Source of the DNA: Acidisphaera sp. S103
GTDB taxonomy: Bacteria; Pseudomonadota; Alphaproteobacteria; Acetobacterales; Acetobacteraceae
Direction: 5' to 3'
Assembly: GCF_009765975.1 (NCBI RefSeq)
Contig: NZ_LMUJ01000054.1
Span: 1-45,975, forward strand
DNA length: 45,975 bases
This document shows, piece after piece, positions 16,626-25,045 of the stretch (position 1 is the first letter of the stretch; each line of letters starts with the position of its first letter). The notes under the pieces are model-generated. The model searched no databases, was not told the DNA's origin, and worked only from the letters and a program-made list of their open reading frames with translations. Position numbers and translations under genes: made by a program.

Positions 16626-16730
16626 CCTGTCAGGAAGGTCTCCAGTCTGTACAACAACAACAACAACAACAACAAGCCGGGCCATGACGGGAATGAAAGG
16701 TCGATGTCAACGGCGATTGGTATAAAACCA
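16626..16730. repeat. Right half of the palindromic repeat interrupted by IS481
   Basis: The counterpart of 15028-15114 in inverted orientation. It differs by carrying an (ACA)8 tract between the GTCTGTAC block and the CCGGGCCATGACGGG block. The outer end TGTCAACGGCGATTGGTATAAAACCA is the best example in the window of this repeat family's terminus. Confidence 0.65.
16651..16674. repeat. (ACA)8 trinucleotide tract
   Basis: Eight perfect ACA units in a non-coding stretch just right of the IS481 element. Such tracts are uncommon in high-GC bacterial DNA and prone to slippage. The inverted partner on the left side of the element lacks it, so it expanded in this half only. Confidence 0.85.
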
Positions 16731-16790
16731 TTACGGTACGGTTCTTTCTGGAACGTTCCTCTGCCGGGTGGAAACATCCGGCATGCCTCT

Positions 16791-16827
16791 CACCGCCATG
16801 GCCGGGACGAGTCAGGCCATGGCGGTG
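16791..16827. terminator. Hairpin downstream of nusB (probable end of the rib operon)
   Basis: Perfect 13-bp arms CACCGCCATGGCC (16791-16803) and GGCCATGGCGGTG (16815-16827) around an 11-nt loop, about 55 bp beyond the nusB stop when read on the minus strand. It shares the GGCCATGG core of the dispersed palindromes. No T-run is seen, so termination is inferred from structure and position. Confidence 0.5.
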
Positions 16828-16880
16828 ACGCAATTACACACGGGCGTCCAACGCGGCGGTTCCAGTCACGGTAGAACGCT

Positions 16881-17357
16881 CTAAAACTCCGCTGCCCGTA
16901 ACGAACGCGCCAACCGATCCAACACGGCGTTCGCCAGACCAGGTTCCGGTCCGGTGAAGAAGCCACGGGCGATATCCAGGTATTCGTTGATCACCACTTT
17001 CGCCGGCGGGCCGCCCGTCATCGACAATTCGGCGGCGCCGGCGCGCATCAGCGCCCGCAGCACGGGGTCAATCCGCGCCAACGGCCAGTCGTCAGGCAGG
17101 GCGTCGATCAGCATCGGGTCGATGGCATCCTGGCGCCGCACCGCTTCCCGCACCACGCGGCTGAACAGCGGCACCTCGGCGTCCGGGATGCGGCCGTCTT
17201 CAAACCCGTCCTGACCCTCCAGCACGCCGAGGCGATGGCGGACGAACTGATCGATCACCGTTTCCGGATTGTCGCCGGCCTGCTCCGCCTGGAACAGTGC
17301 CTGCACGGCGGCGACCCGGGACGCGGTGCGCGTCCGGGTTTTCGGTCCCTTGCCCAT
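16881..17357 (-). CDS. nusB: Transcription antitermination factor NusB
   Basis: A 158-residue all-helical RNA-binding protein that, with NusE (S10), recognises boxA RNA and supports rRNA antitermination. Visible family features are the basic N-terminus with RVAAVQALFQAEQ, DWPLARIDPVLRALMRAGAAEL, and VVINEYLDIARGFF followed by FTGPEPGLANAVLDRLAR, the usual C-terminal helix pair. Length is normal. The ATG overlaps the ribH stop (ATGA), placing it last in the glyA-nrdR-rib operon, an arrangement common in alphaproteobacteria. Confidence 0.93.
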   Translation of the reverse strand: MGKGPKTRTRTASRVAAVQALFQAEQAGDNPETVIDQFVRHRLGVLEGQDGFEDGRIPDAEVPLFSRVVREAVRRQDAIDPMLIDALPDDWPLARIDPVLRALMRAGAAELSMTGGPPAKVVINEYLDIARGFFTGPEPGLANAVLDRLARSLRAAEF

Positions 17358-17839
17358 CAGGCCGCGCCGAGGTGACGGGCGGCGTTGATCTGCAGCAGTG
17401 CTGCGGCGGCGGCCTCGGCGCCTTTATTGTGGCCATCCTGGCCGGAGCGGGCCTCGGCCTGCTGGATGGTGTCGCAGGTCAGCAGACCGGTGCCCAGCGC
17501 GATACCGAATTGCAGGGCAACCGCCATGATGCCGTCCATCGTCGCTTTGCAGATGAAGTCGTAATGATCGGTCTCGCCCTTGACGATACAGCCCAGGGCG
17601 ATGAAGCCATCAAAGCGGCGGTTGCCGCGCAGGGCGATGCGGATCGCCTGGGGCAGTTCGTAGGCGCCCGCGACGTCCAATGTCTCGGCCGTGGCGCCGG
17701 CCTCTTTCAAAATCCGCTGCGCGCCGGTGCTCAGCCCATCCACCACGTCGCGGTAGTAAGGTGCCCGTATGATCAGCAAATGCGGCGATGGCCCTTCGAC
17801 ATGCGGCGCGCTCGGCAGTTCGGCGTCTTGAGTGCTCAT
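17357..17839 (-). CDS. ribH: 6,7-dimethyl-8-ribityllumazine synthase
   Basis: A 160-residue enzyme condensing 5-amino-6-ribitylaminouracil with dihydroxybutanone phosphate, the penultimate riboflavin step. The family segments are present: VDGLSTGAQRILKEAG, TLDVAGAYELPQAIRIAL, FIALGCIVKGETDHYDFIC (the substrate-binding GxxIxGET/HxD loop with the catalytic histidine) and ALGTGLLTCDTIQQAEAR. It overlaps the ribB stop and the nusB start by four bases each, indicating tight coupling. Confidence 0.94.
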   Translation of the reverse strand: MSTQDAELPSAPHVEGPSPHLLIIRAPYYRDVVDGLSTGAQRILKEAGATAETLDVAGAYELPQAIRIALRGNRRFDGFIALGCIVKGETDHYDFICKATMDGIMAVALQFGIALGTGLLTCDTIQQAEARSGQDGHNKGAEAAAAALLQINAARHLGAA

Positions 17840-18993
17840 CCTTCGTAACTCACGCCGACGACGTTGGGGATCGGCCGCTGCTCGACGATGTTCAGCCCAT
17901 AACCGTCCAGGCCGATGACGGTGCGGCGGCTGTTGGTGAGCAGGATCATGTTCTTCACGCCCAGGTCGAGCAGGATCTGCGCGCCGATGCCGTAATCGCG
18001 CAGTTCCCGTTGCGGACGCCGTGTCCCGGCGGCAGCGAGGGCCCGTACCCGTTCGGCCAGCGCTGTGGGGCGGTGTTCACGGATCATCACCACAGCGCCA
18101 CGGCCGGCATTGCTGATCATGTGCATGGCGTTATGCACGGCGATCCAGTGCGGGGAACCGGTCATGTCGTCCAGCAGATCGACCGCATGCATGCGCACCA
18201 TCACCGGTTCCGGGCCGCTGACGTCGCCTTTGATCAGCACCAGATGCTCCTGATACTCGACCGTGTTGGCATAGACGATCACGCGCCAGTCGCCGCCGGC
18301 GGCGTGGGTGTAGGCACCTTCCTCGACCTTGCGCACCAGGCGTTCGGTCAGCCGCCGATGCGCGATCAGGTCGGCGATGGTGCCGAGTTTCAGGTTGTGG
18401 TGCTGCGCGAAGGTGACCAAGTCCGGCAGGCGGGCCATGGTGCCGTCGTCGTTCATGATCTCACAGATCACCGCCGACGGGTTCAGCCCGGCCTTGCGGG
18501 CGATATCGACCGATGCCTCGGTATGGCCGGCGCGCACCAGGGTGCCGCCTTCGCGCGCCAGCAGCGGAAACACGTGCCCCGGCGTGGTGATGTCGTCGCG
18601 CGTGCTATCGGGGTTGATCGCCACGGCCACCGTCTTGGCACGATCGGCGGCGGAGATACCGGTGGTCACACCCTCGCGTGCCTCGATCGACACGGTGAAC
18701 GCCGTCTGGTGCCGCGTGCCGTTCTGCTGGCTCATCAGCGGCAGGCCGAGTTTTTCGACACGGTGCTGGGTCAGCGCCAGGCAGATCAGGCCGCGGGCGT
18801 GACGCGCCATGAAGTTGATGGCGTCCGGCGTCGCGAACTGCGCGGGGACCACCAGATCGCCCTCGTTTTCGCGGTCTTCGTCATCCACCAGGATGAACAT
18901 CCGGCCGTTGCGGGCTTCCTCGATCAGTTCCTCGGCGGAGGACAGATACTTGGACAACTCAGCGGTGGCGAGTTTTTCGTGCAGGTTTTCCAT
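17836..18993 (-). CDS. ribB: 3,4-dihydroxy-2-butanone 4-phosphate synthase with degenerate GTP cyclohydrolase II-like domain
   Basis: A 385-residue two-domain protein. The N-terminal domain is a complete DHBP synthase: DDEDRENEGD (residues 37-46) binds magnesium and ribulose 5-phosphate, and TPGHVFPLLA and RAGHTEASVD complete the site. The C-terminal part (about 210-385) has the fold of GTP cyclohydrolase II but lacks its zinc cysteines: the position of the normal VRxHSExLTGDxxxSxRCDCG region reads VRMHAVDLLDDMTGSPHW. The GCHII reaction is therefore unlikely. This matches alphaproteobacterial hybrid RibB proteins described as RibBX. A true RibA must lie elsewhere. Overlaps ribE and ribH by four bases each. 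Confidence 0.9.
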   Translation of the reverse strand: MENLHEKLATAELSKYLSSAEELIEEARNGRMFILVDDEDRENEGDLVVPAQFATPDAINFMARHARGLICLALTQHRVEKLGLPLMSQQNGTRHQTAFTVSIEAREGVTTGISAADRAKTVAVAINPDSTRDDITTPGHVFPLLAREGGTLVRAGHTEASVDIARKAGLNPSAVICEIMNDDGTMARLPDLVTFAQHHNLKLGTIADLIAHRRLTERLVRKVEEGAYTHAAGGDWRVIVYANTVEYQEHLVLIKGDVSGPEPVMVRMHAVDLLDDMTGSPHWIAVHNAMHMISNAGRGAVVMIREHRPTALAERVRALAAAGTRRPQRELRDYGIGAQILLDLGVKNMILLTNSRRTVIGLDGYGLNIVEQRPIPNVVGVSYEG

Positions 18994-19598
18994 CAGGCGG
19001 TCTCCGCCAGGCGAGCAACGTAGCGCGCGAGGGTGTCGATCTCGATATTCATTGGATCGTTTGGCTTCAGTGTCCCGAACCCCGTGACCGAGGCGGTGTG
19101 TGGAATGATGTTCACCCCGAAGGTATCGCCCGTGACCTCATTGACAGTCAACGATACGCCGTCCACGGCGACGCTGCCCTTGACCGCGATGAAGCGGGAA
19201 ATGTCCTTGGGAACGCGGAAAACCCAGCGTGTAGAAGCATTTTCCGTCGTCGCCGAGACCGCGTGGCCGACGCCGTCGACATGGCCAGAGACCAGGTGGC
19301 CGCCGAGTTCATCGCCGAGGCGCAGTGACCGCTCCAGATTGACCCGCGATCCGACTTGCCACGTTCCCAGCTTGGTGTGGGCCAGGGTTTCGGCGGAGGC
19401 ATCGACGGCGAACCATCCGGCGCCGAATTCGACCGCGGTCAGACAGCACCCGGAACAGGCGATCGAAGCGCCCAGCGCCACCGGCGGTTCGGTCAGGAAG
19501 GTTTCAGGCGTTTCGATCACCAGGCGCATGTCGTGGCCTTGGGCAATCGGGTCGATGGATCGGATGTGGCCGAGGGCGGTTATGATGCCGGTGAACAT
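18993..19598 (-). CDS. ribE: Riboflavin synthase (alpha chain)
   Basis: A 201-residue enzyme that dismutates two lumazine molecules to riboflavin. It has the two tandem lumazine-binding barrels: the first starts MFTGIITALGHI with ASIACSGCCLTAVEFG, and the second contains GGHLVSGHVDGVG and AVDGVSLTVNEV. The ATG at 19598 is the universal MFTGI start. It begins 19 nt inside the 3' end of ribD, and its stop overlaps the ribB start. A much longer open frame upstream in this phase is a shadow of ribD. Confidence 0.94.
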   Translation of the reverse strand: MFTGIITALGHIRSIDPIAQGHDMRLVIETPETFLTEPPVALGASIACSGCCLTAVEFGAGWFAVDASAETLAHTKLGTWQVGSRVNLERSLRLGDELGGHLVSGHVDGVGHAVSATTENASTRWVFRVPKDISRFIAVKGSVAVDGVSLTVNEVTGDTFGVNIIPHTASVTGFGTLKPNDPMNIEIDTLARYVARLAETA

Positions 19599-20704
19599 GG
19601 TCTCTGCCTGGTGAACTCCGACAACATGTCGTCGCCGATTACGGTTATGCAATCCCGGCGGAAGCGCGGCATGTGCGCGAGGGTCTCGGTCCCGAACGCC
19701 TGGACGGCGGGCCAACCGTCGCCGCCCATGACCGACGGGGCGTGAAACCAGGCGATGCGGTCCACCAGGTCGGCGCGTAGCAGGGCGGCGGCGATCTGGC
19801 CTCCGCCTTCGACCAGCAGGCGGGTCAGGCCGGCTGTTCCCAGGGCGGTCAGCGCGGCTTTCAGGTCCACGCCAGCCGTCGAGCCGGGCACCTTGATCAG
19901 CCTGGCACCAAGGTTGGTGAAGGCTTCCTCGCGGGCGAGGTTGGTGCCCTCGCGGAGCAGAAACCAGGTCGGGATGTCGGCGGCGGTGACCAGCAGGCGG
20001 GAGGTCAGTGAAGTCCGCAAGTGGCTGTCGGCGATGACCCGGACGTTGGGGGTGGGACGGAAGCCTTGGATGCGGCAGGTCAGGTCCGGATCGTCGGCCA
20101 GGACGGTGCCGACGCCGACCATGACGGCGTCGTGCCGGCCACGCATCGCGTGGGCGAGGCGGCGCGCCGGGGTGCCGGTGATCCATTGGCTTTCCCCCGA
20201 GTGTGTGGCGATGCGGCCGTCGAGGGTGGAGGCTAGTTTTAGCGTCACCATCGGGCGGCCGAGGGTGACGCGCGTGGTGAACCCGATGAGGGTTTCCAGG
20301 GCCTCGGCTTCCAGGATACCGGTTTCGACCTGGATGCCGGCGGTTCGGAGCTGCTGGAGGCCCTTGCCGTTGACGCGGGGGTCGGGGTCGGTCGCCGCGA
20401 CAACGACGCGGGCGATCCCGGCGGCGATCAGGGCGTTGGTGCAGGGGGGGGAGCGGCCGAAGTGGCAGCATGGTTCCAGCGTGACGTAGGCGGTGGCGCC
20501 TTTCGCGTGGTCGCCGGCCATGGCGAGGGCGGTGGGTTCGGCATGGGGGCGGCCGCCGGGGGCGGTGTGGCCTCGTCCGACGACGCGGTTGTCATGGACG
20601 ATGACGCAGCCGACGGAGGGGTTGGGCCAGGTGGTGCCCAGGCCCCGCCGCGCCAGCGCCAGGGCGGCACGCATGTGGGTGAGATCGTGGGGGGAGGTGG
20701 GCAA
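19580..20704 (-). CDS. ribD: Bifunctional riboflavin biosynthesis deaminase/reductase RibD
   Basis: A 374-residue two-domain enzyme. The N-terminal deaminase has the zinc site HAE (residue 54 on) and PCCHFGRSPPC (about 78-88), with NPSVGCVIV near 28. The C-terminal reductase shows VTLKLASTLDGRIA, SQWITG, and LLVEGGGQIAAALL. Together they convert the GTP-derived pyrimidine to 5-amino-6-ribitylamino-uracil phosphate. The start is probably TTG at 20704, preceded by GGGGA at a good distance; ATG 20674 would give MRAALALARRG and has no purine-rich site. The gap to nrdR is filled by a palindromic repeat (20745-20824). No FMN riboswitch was recognised upstream. Confidence 0.9.
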   Translation of the reverse strand: MPTSPHDLTHMRAALALARRGLGTTWPNPSVGCVIVHDNRVVGRGHTAPGGRPHAEPTALAMAGDHAKGATAYVTLEPCCHFGRSPPCTNALIAAGIARVVVAATDPDPRVNGKGLQQLRTAGIQVETGILEAEALETLIGFTTRVTLGRPMVTLKLASTLDGRIATHSGESQWITGTPARRLAHAMRGRHDAVMVGVGTVLADDPDLTCRIQGFRPTPNVRVIADSHLRTSLTSRLLVTAADIPTWFLLREGTNLAREEAFTNLGARLIKVPGSTAGVDLKAALTALGTAGLTRLLVEGGGQIAAALLRADLVDRIAWFHAPSVMGGDGWPAVQAFGTETLAHMPRFRRDCITVIGDDMLSEFTRQRPCSPAS

Positions 20705-20744
20705 CTGGTCCCCGTTTAAACTGTCACGGCGGAGATGGGGCTAT

Positions 20745-20824
20745 CCGTCATGGCCCGGCGTGTCCGGGCCATCCGCGCTTCACCGCTGGTGCGAAGATGG
20801 CCGGGACACGCCCGGCCATGACGG
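20745..20824. repeat. Palindromic repeat between nrdR and ribD
   Basis: Arms 20745-20773 and 20796-20824 are inverted copies over 29 nt with two mismatches (core GTCATGGCCxGGCGTGTCC), separated by a 22-nt spacer. It is the same family as the hairpins at 23219-23263 and 27066-27150. Lying inside the operon on the transcribed strand, it could form a strong RNA hairpin affecting mRNA stability or rib gene expression. Confidence 0.75.
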
Positions 20825-20862
20825 GAAAACCGCAGCCGGTCGTCGCCGTTGGATGGCATGCT

Positions 20863-21324
20863 CTACTCCTCCGCCACCGGACCCAGGCCGCCGACGAAGT
20901 CCTCGAAGTCCTTGGCTTCGCGGAAGTTGCGGTAGACGCTGGCGAAGCGGACATAGGCGACTTTGTCCAGCTCCTTCAGCGTATCCATCACCAGCTCGCC
21001 GATCTGCTTGCTGGGGATGTCGCTGTCGCCCGACGCCTCCAACTGCCGCACCACGGAATTGACGATCCGCTCGATCCGCTCCTCCTGGATCGGCCGCTTG
21101 CGCATCGAGATCCGGATCGACCGAGCCAGCTTGTCCCGATCGAACGGCACCCGCCGCCCATCCGACTTTACCACCGTCAGTTCGCGCAACTGCACCCGCT
21201 CAATCGTGGTGAAGCGCTGGCCGCAATTGCCGCAGAACCGCCGCCGGCGGATCGCGCCGTTATCCTCGGTGGGACGGCTGTCCTTCACCTGGGTGTCGTC
21301 GAAACCGCAGAACGGGCAGCGCAT
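20863..21324 (-). CDS. nrdR: Transcriptional repressor NrdR
   Basis: A 153-residue nucleotide-sensing repressor of ribonucleotide reductase genes. The N-terminal zinc ribbon uses C3, C6, C31 and C34 (MRCPFCG...[11 protein letters not shown]), followed by an ATP-cone (about residues 49-139) with [16 protein letters not shown] and the [10 protein letters not shown] segment. All are conserved and length is typical. It follows glyA by six bases and precedes ribD by about 160 bp. No NrdR box was identified in the window; its targets are presumably elsewhere. Confidence 0.94.
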   Translation of the reverse strand: MRCPFCGFDDTQVKDSRPTEDNGAIRRRRFCGNCGQRFTTIERVQLRELTVVKSDGRRVPFDRDKLARSIRISMRKRPIQEERIERIVNSVVRQLEASGDSDIPSKQIGELVMDTLKELDKVAYVRFASVYRNFREAKDFEDFVGGLGPVAEE

Positions 21325-21330
21325 GGCGAC

Positions 21331-22617
21331 CTACCGATACAGCGGAAAACGAGCGCAAAGTTCCTTTACCCGCACCCCGACCGCCTGTTCGACCGCGGTG
21401 TTGGTGCCGTCATTGGACCGTCCAAGCCCCTCCAGAACCTCATTGATCATAAGACCGATATCCCGGAATTCCTCGACCCCAAATCCGCGCGTGGTTCCGG
21501 CCGGAGACCCCAGCCGCACGCCAGAGGTAATCGCCGGCTTTTCCGGATCAAACGGGATGGCGTTCTTGTTGGCGGTCATATGTGCGCGTTCCAGGCTGGC
21601 CTCGGCTGCCTTGCCGGTGACATGCTTGGGGCGGAGATCGACCAGCATCAAATGGCTGTCGGTCCCGCCGCTGACGATATCCAGCCCCTGCTGCTTCAGC
21701 GTCTCCGCCAGCACACGGGCATTGTCCTGCACCGCCTTCTGATACGCCTTGAATTCCGGCTTCAGCGCCTCCCCGAACGCAGCCGCCTTGCCGGCGATGA
21801 CATGCATCAGCGGCCCGCCCTGCAGGCCGGGGAACAGGGCCGAGTTGATCTTCTTCCCCAGTTCCAGGTCGTTGGTCAGCACCATGCCGCCGCGCGGCCC
21901 GCGCAGTGTCTTATGCGTCGTCGTGGTGACGACATGCGCATGCGGCAACGGGCTGGGAAACAACCCCGCCGCCACCAGCCCGGCGAAGTGCGCCATATCC
22001 ACCATGAAATACGCACCAACCTCGTCCGCCACCTTGCGGATCCGAGGGAAATCGATGAACCGAGGATACGCCGACCCACCAGCAATAATCAGCTTCGGCT
22101 TTTCGGTGCGGGCGAGGCGTTCCAGTTCCTCGTAATCCAGGATGCCGTCTTCCTTGCGGACGCCGTATTGGATCGGACGGAACCATTTTCCCGACAGGTT
22201 CGGCGCCGCGCCGTGGGTCAGATGTCCGCCAGCGGCGAGGCTCATGCCCAGGATGGTGTCGCCGGGCTTTATCAGCGCCAGAAACACGGTCTGGTTGGCC
22301 TGTGCGCCAGAATGCGGCTGCACATTGGCGAATTCGCAACCGAACAGCTGTTTCGCTCGGTCGATCGCCAAGTTTTCCGCCACATCGACGTAGACGCAAC
22401 CGCCGTAATAGCGGCGGCCGGGATAACCCTCGGCGTATTTGTTGGTCAGCACCGATCCTTGGGCTTCAAGCACGGCGGCGGAGACGATGTTCTCCGACGC
22501 GATCAGTTCGATGCCGTCCTGCTGACGACCCAGTTCCGACCGGATGGCGGCGGCGAGTTCAGGATCGGTCTCCGCCAAAGGGGCGGAGAAGAAGCGTTGG
22601 ATACTAGGCTGGTTCAT
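21331..22617 (-). CDS. glyA: Serine hydroxymethyltransferase
   Basis: A 428-residue PLP enzyme interconverting serine and glycine with transfer of a one-carbon unit to tetrahydrofolate. Motifs: [36 protein letters not shown], and the lysine Schiff-base stretch [16 protein letters not shown] (K236). The start at 22617 ([10 protein letters not shown]) is chosen because GGAAG lies just upstream and homologues begin here; the open frame continues about 80 codons further but is not conserved-looking. First gene of the minus-strand operon; it diverges from tsaE across about 40 bp, so the two promoters must overlap. Confidence 0.94.
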   Translation of the reverse strand: MNQPSIQRFFSAPLAETDPELAAAIRSELGRQQDGIELIASENIVSAAVLEAQGSVLTNKYAEGYPGRRYYGGCVYVDVAENLAIDRAKQLFGCEFANVQPHSGAQANQTVFLALIKPGDTILGMSLAAGGHLTHGAAPNLSGKWFRPIQYGVRKEDGILDYEELERLARTEKPKLIIAGGSAYPRFIDFPRIRKVADEVGAYFMVDMAHFAGLVAAGLFPSPLPHAHVVTTTTHKTLRGPRGGMVLTNDLELGKKINSALFPGLQGGPLMHVIAGKAAAFGEALKPEFKAYQKAVQDNARVLAETLKQQGLDIVSGGTDSHLMLVDLRPKHVTGKAAEASLERAHMTANKNAIPFDPEKPAITSGVRLGSPAGTTRGFGVEEFRDIGLMINEVLEGLGRSNDGTNTAVEQAVGVRVKELCARFPLYR

Positions 22618-22655
22618 CGAACTTCCACGGTTGCCATTTACCGTGATCCTGTAGC

Positions 22656-23312
22656 ATGCGCAGCATGAGCGACAAACCTGAACTGTTGTGTGCGACTCCG
22701 GCGGTGGTTCAGATTGCTTCCATGCCTGTGCCGTTGATCGTTCCCTTGCCCGACCTTGCCGCGACGGAAGCCCTAGCCGTCCGGCTGGTTTCGATCGCTC
22801 GGGCCGGCGACTGCATCCTGCTGGAGGGGTCGTTGGGCGCGGGGAAAACCGCGTTCGCCCGGGCATTCCTGCGAGCGGCGGCGGACGATCCGGCGATGGA
22901 GGTACCCAGTCCGTCGTTCACTTTGGTGCAGATCTATGACACGAAAATTGGATCGGTGTTTCACTACGACCTTTGGCGTCTGGAGGGGTCCGATTCGTTG
23001 GCTGAGCTGGACTGGGACGACGCGTTGGATGGTGTTGTGCTGGTGGAATGGCCGGATCGGCTGGGCCCGTTGCGGCCAGAGGACGCGTTGACCGTCATTC
23101 TGCGACTCCGAGACGACGAGGCGCGAGAGGCGACGCTGGTGGGGTGGGACGGGCGGATCGGATCCCTAATCCCCTCGGATCAATCGAGTGTGGGGAATGT
23201 TCCGGCGAGAGCAGTCCCGTCCTTTCGCCATGGCCGGGACACGCCCGGCCATGGCGAAAGGACGAAGCGCGACGATAAGGCGGCGGCCAGCGACAATGGC
23301 GCCTGCACGTGA
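22656..23312 (+). CDS. tsaE: tRNA t6A biosynthesis ATPase TsaE with repeat-derived C-terminal tail
   Basis: A 218-residue ATPase that drives the TsaBD complex making threonylcarbamoyl-adenosine in ANN-decoding tRNAs. Walker A is GSLGAGKT (58-65), followed by [10 protein letters not shown] and the [20 protein letters not shown] block, and [11 protein letters not shown], all standard. Usual TsaE proteins end near residue 165-175 of this frame; here about 45 extra residues (including [14 protein letters not shown]) are encoded by a palindromic repeat and its flank. The start may be ATG 22656, 22665 or 22722; the last gives an N-terminus closer to the family. The stop overlaps the amgK GTG (GTGA). 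Confidence 0.88.
   Translation: MRSMSDKPELLCATPAVVQIASMPVPLIVPLPDLAATEALAVRLVSIARAGDCILLEGSLGAGKTAFARAFLRAAADDPAMEVPSPSFTLVQIYDTKIGSVFHYDLWRLEGSDSLAELDWDDALDGVVLVEWPDRLGPLRPEDALTVILRLRDDEAREATLVGWDGRIGSLIPSDQSSVGNVPARAVPSFRHGRDTPGHGERTKRDDKAAASDNGACT
23219..23263. repeat. Palindromic repeat inside the 3' end of tsaE
   Basis: Perfect 20-bp arms at 23219-23238 and 23244-23263 with a five-base loop; the core is CGCCATGGCCGGG. It is read in frame as the extra C-terminal tail of TsaE. Same family as 20745-20824 and 27066-27150. Confidence 0.85.
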
Positions 23313-24298
23313 CTCGCGACGAGCAGATCGCGGTTTTTCTGGCTCGCAACGATTATGCGCCCAGCGATGCGGAACCGCTGGCGCAGGATGCAGGATTCCG
23401 GCGTTATCTGCGGATCACGGGCGATCGGCCGGCCGTCCTGATGGATGCGCCACCGCCGGAGGATGTTCGTCCATTCCTTCGTATCGCGGCCCATCTGCGC
23501 CGGATCGGCTTGTCGGTGCCCGCGATTTTCGCCGCCGATGAAACCCGGGGCCTGATCCTGGAGGAAGACTTTGGCGACGATCTGCTGTCCCTCCTGCTCG
23601 ACCGGGGTGACGCACCGGACGCGCTGCTGGATGCCGCCGTCGATGCCTTGGTCATCATGCAACGCGCGCCTCCGCCGGATGGCCTGCCAGCGTGGGACGC
23701 TTCGGCGATGACCTCGACCGTGCTGGGAACACTGTTCGATTGGTGGTGGCCGGCCCGCTTCGGCATGCCTGCTCCGATCGCCGCCCGAGACGACGTGGCG
23801 GCGGCGCTGGCGGCCATGCTGGAACCGGTCGCAAACGGGCCGCGCTGTTTCGTCCATCGTGACTACTTCGCCGGCAATCTTCTGCGCCTGCCAAACCACC
23901 GTATCGGGGTCATCGACTTCCAGGGGGCTGCGATTGGGCATCCGGCCTACGATCTGGTGTCCCTGCTGCAGGACGCCCGCCGGGACATTCCGCCGGCTTG
24001 CCGCCGACGTGCCCTGGAACGGTACCTGACCGCACGACCTGAACTGGATTCGACAACATTCCTGGCAGCGTTCACCGCTTGCGCGGCACAGCGGCATCTT
24101 CGTGTCGCCTGCCAGTGGGTGAGGCTTGCCCTGCGCGACGGGCGGCCGCAATACCTCGCGCACGGGCCGCGGACGTGGTGCCTGCTGGCGGACGCTCTGT
24201 CCGAACCGGCGGCCGAACCGCTCGCGATCGCCTTGAACCGTTGGATACCGGTCGCCGAACGTGGCAATCCGGCCGGACTGAGTGAAGCCAGGATCTGA
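23309..24298 (+). CDS. amgK: N-acetylmuramate/N-acetylglucosamine anomeric kinase AmgK-like
   Basis: A 329-residue kinase of the aminoglycoside phosphotransferase fold. The catalytic loop is FVHRDYFAGNLLRL (HxD, N), the metal-binding loop is VIDFQGAAIGHPAYDL, and the nucleotide-side region is GLILEEDFGDDLLS. Together with the next gene it matches the AmgK-MurU pair that phosphorylates MurNAc at C1 and makes UDP-MurNAc directly, a peptidoglycan salvage route known to bypass fosfomycin-sensitive MurA. It begins with GTG inside the tsaE stop; murU begins three bases after its stop. Confidence 0.87.
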   Translation: MTRDEQIAVFLARNDYAPSDAEPLAQDAGFRRYLRITGDRPAVLMDAPPPEDVRPFLRIAAHLRRIGLSVPAIFAADETRGLILEEDFGDDLLSLLLDRGDAPDALLDAAVDALVIMQRAPPPDGLPAWDASAMTSTVLGTLFDWWWPARFGMPAPIAARDDVAAALAAMLEPVANGPRCFVHRDYFAGNLLRLPNHRIGVIDFQGAAIGHPAYDLVSLLQDARRDIPPACRRRALERYLTARPELDSTTFLAAFTACAAQRHLRVACQWVRLALRDGRPQYLAHGPRTWCLLADALSEPAAEPLAIALNRWIPVAERGNPAGLSEARI

Positions 24299-24301
24299 CC
24301 C

Positions 24302-25045
24302 ATGACCGTTTCCCCACGCTCCGCCATGGTTCTGGCCGCCGGTCTCGGGACCCGCATGCGACCGCTGACCAACACGACCGCCAAGCCCCTGCTCACCCTG
24401 AGTGGGCGCACGTTGCTGGACCATGCGTTGGACCATCTGGTGGAGGCTGGCGTCGAAACCGTCGCGGTCAACGCCCACTGGCAGGCCGACGCGGTGGCGG
24501 CGCATCTGGAACACCGAGCCTCGCCGCCTCGGACGGTCCTGCTTCGTGAGCAGCACCTGCTGGAGACTGGCGGCGGTGTGCGGGCCGCGCTGGCGGTGCT
24601 GGGTTCGGAGCCATTCTTTGTCGTCAATGGCGACGCGTTCTGGCTGAATGGACCGATCTCGGCGCTGCTTCGGTTGGCGTCGGTGTTCGATGACTCGGTT
24701 GACGGGGTGTTGCTGGTCCACCGTACGTCGCACGTGCATGCCGAAGTCGGATATGGCGATTTCGCGCTGGACAAATGGGGAACCCCGCGCCGGCGGAAAG
24801 AACGAGAGATCGTCCCCTACATCTATGCCGGCGTGCAATTGATCCATCCCCGCCTGCTGGTCGGGATGCCTGACGGCGCGTTCAGCATGAACCGCGCCTG
24901 GGACATCGCCCTGGCCGCCGGCCGCCTGCGCGCGGTGGTGCATGATGGCATCTGGTTCCATCTGTCCACCCCGCCTGATCTGGCGGAAGCCGAACAGATC
25001 CTGGAGGCTCGCGTCACCGGCGACGCCCGCTGGCCGTGGCGCTGA
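24302..25045 (+). CDS. murU: N-acetylmuramate 1-phosphate uridylyltransferase MurU-like
   Basis: A 247-residue sugar-phosphate nucleotidyltransferase. AMVLAAGLGTRMRPLTNTTAKPL is the nucleotide-binding signature (here residues 9-31, quoted in two parts: LAAGLGTRMRPLT and AKPLLTLSGRTLLDH). FVVNGDAFW holds the metal-binding aspartate. Size and pairing with amgK point to MurU, which forms UDP-MurNAc from MurNAc-1-phosphate and UTP. By sequence alone a glucose-1-phosphate type enzyme cannot be excluded; context decides. Its 3' end overlaps the addB start by ten bases. Confidence 0.86.
   Translation: MTVSPRSAMVLAAGLGTRMRPLTNTTAKPLLTLSGRTLLDHALDHLVEAGVETVAVNAHWQADAVAAHLEHRASPPRTVLLREQHLLETGGGVRAALAVLGSEPFFVVNGDAFWLNGPISALLRLASVFDDSVDGVLLVHRTSHVHAEVGYGDFALDKWGTPRRRKEREIVPYIYAGVQLIHPRLLVGMPDGAFSMNRAWDIALAAGRLRAVVHDGIWFHLSTPPDLAEAEQILEARVTGDARWPWR

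Noticed and set aside
16651..16674. CRISPR-like repeat
   Set aside because: A simple trinucleotide tract with no spacers.
15114..16874. A 586-codon plus-strand open frame across the IS481 element
   Set aside because: It is antisense to an obvious transposase, has no family-like motifs, and reads through terminal repeats and the ACA tract; high GC creates such shadows.
20705..20862. FMN riboswitch upstream of ribD
   Set aside because: The gap contains a palindromic repeat; no conserved RFN-element blocks were recognised.
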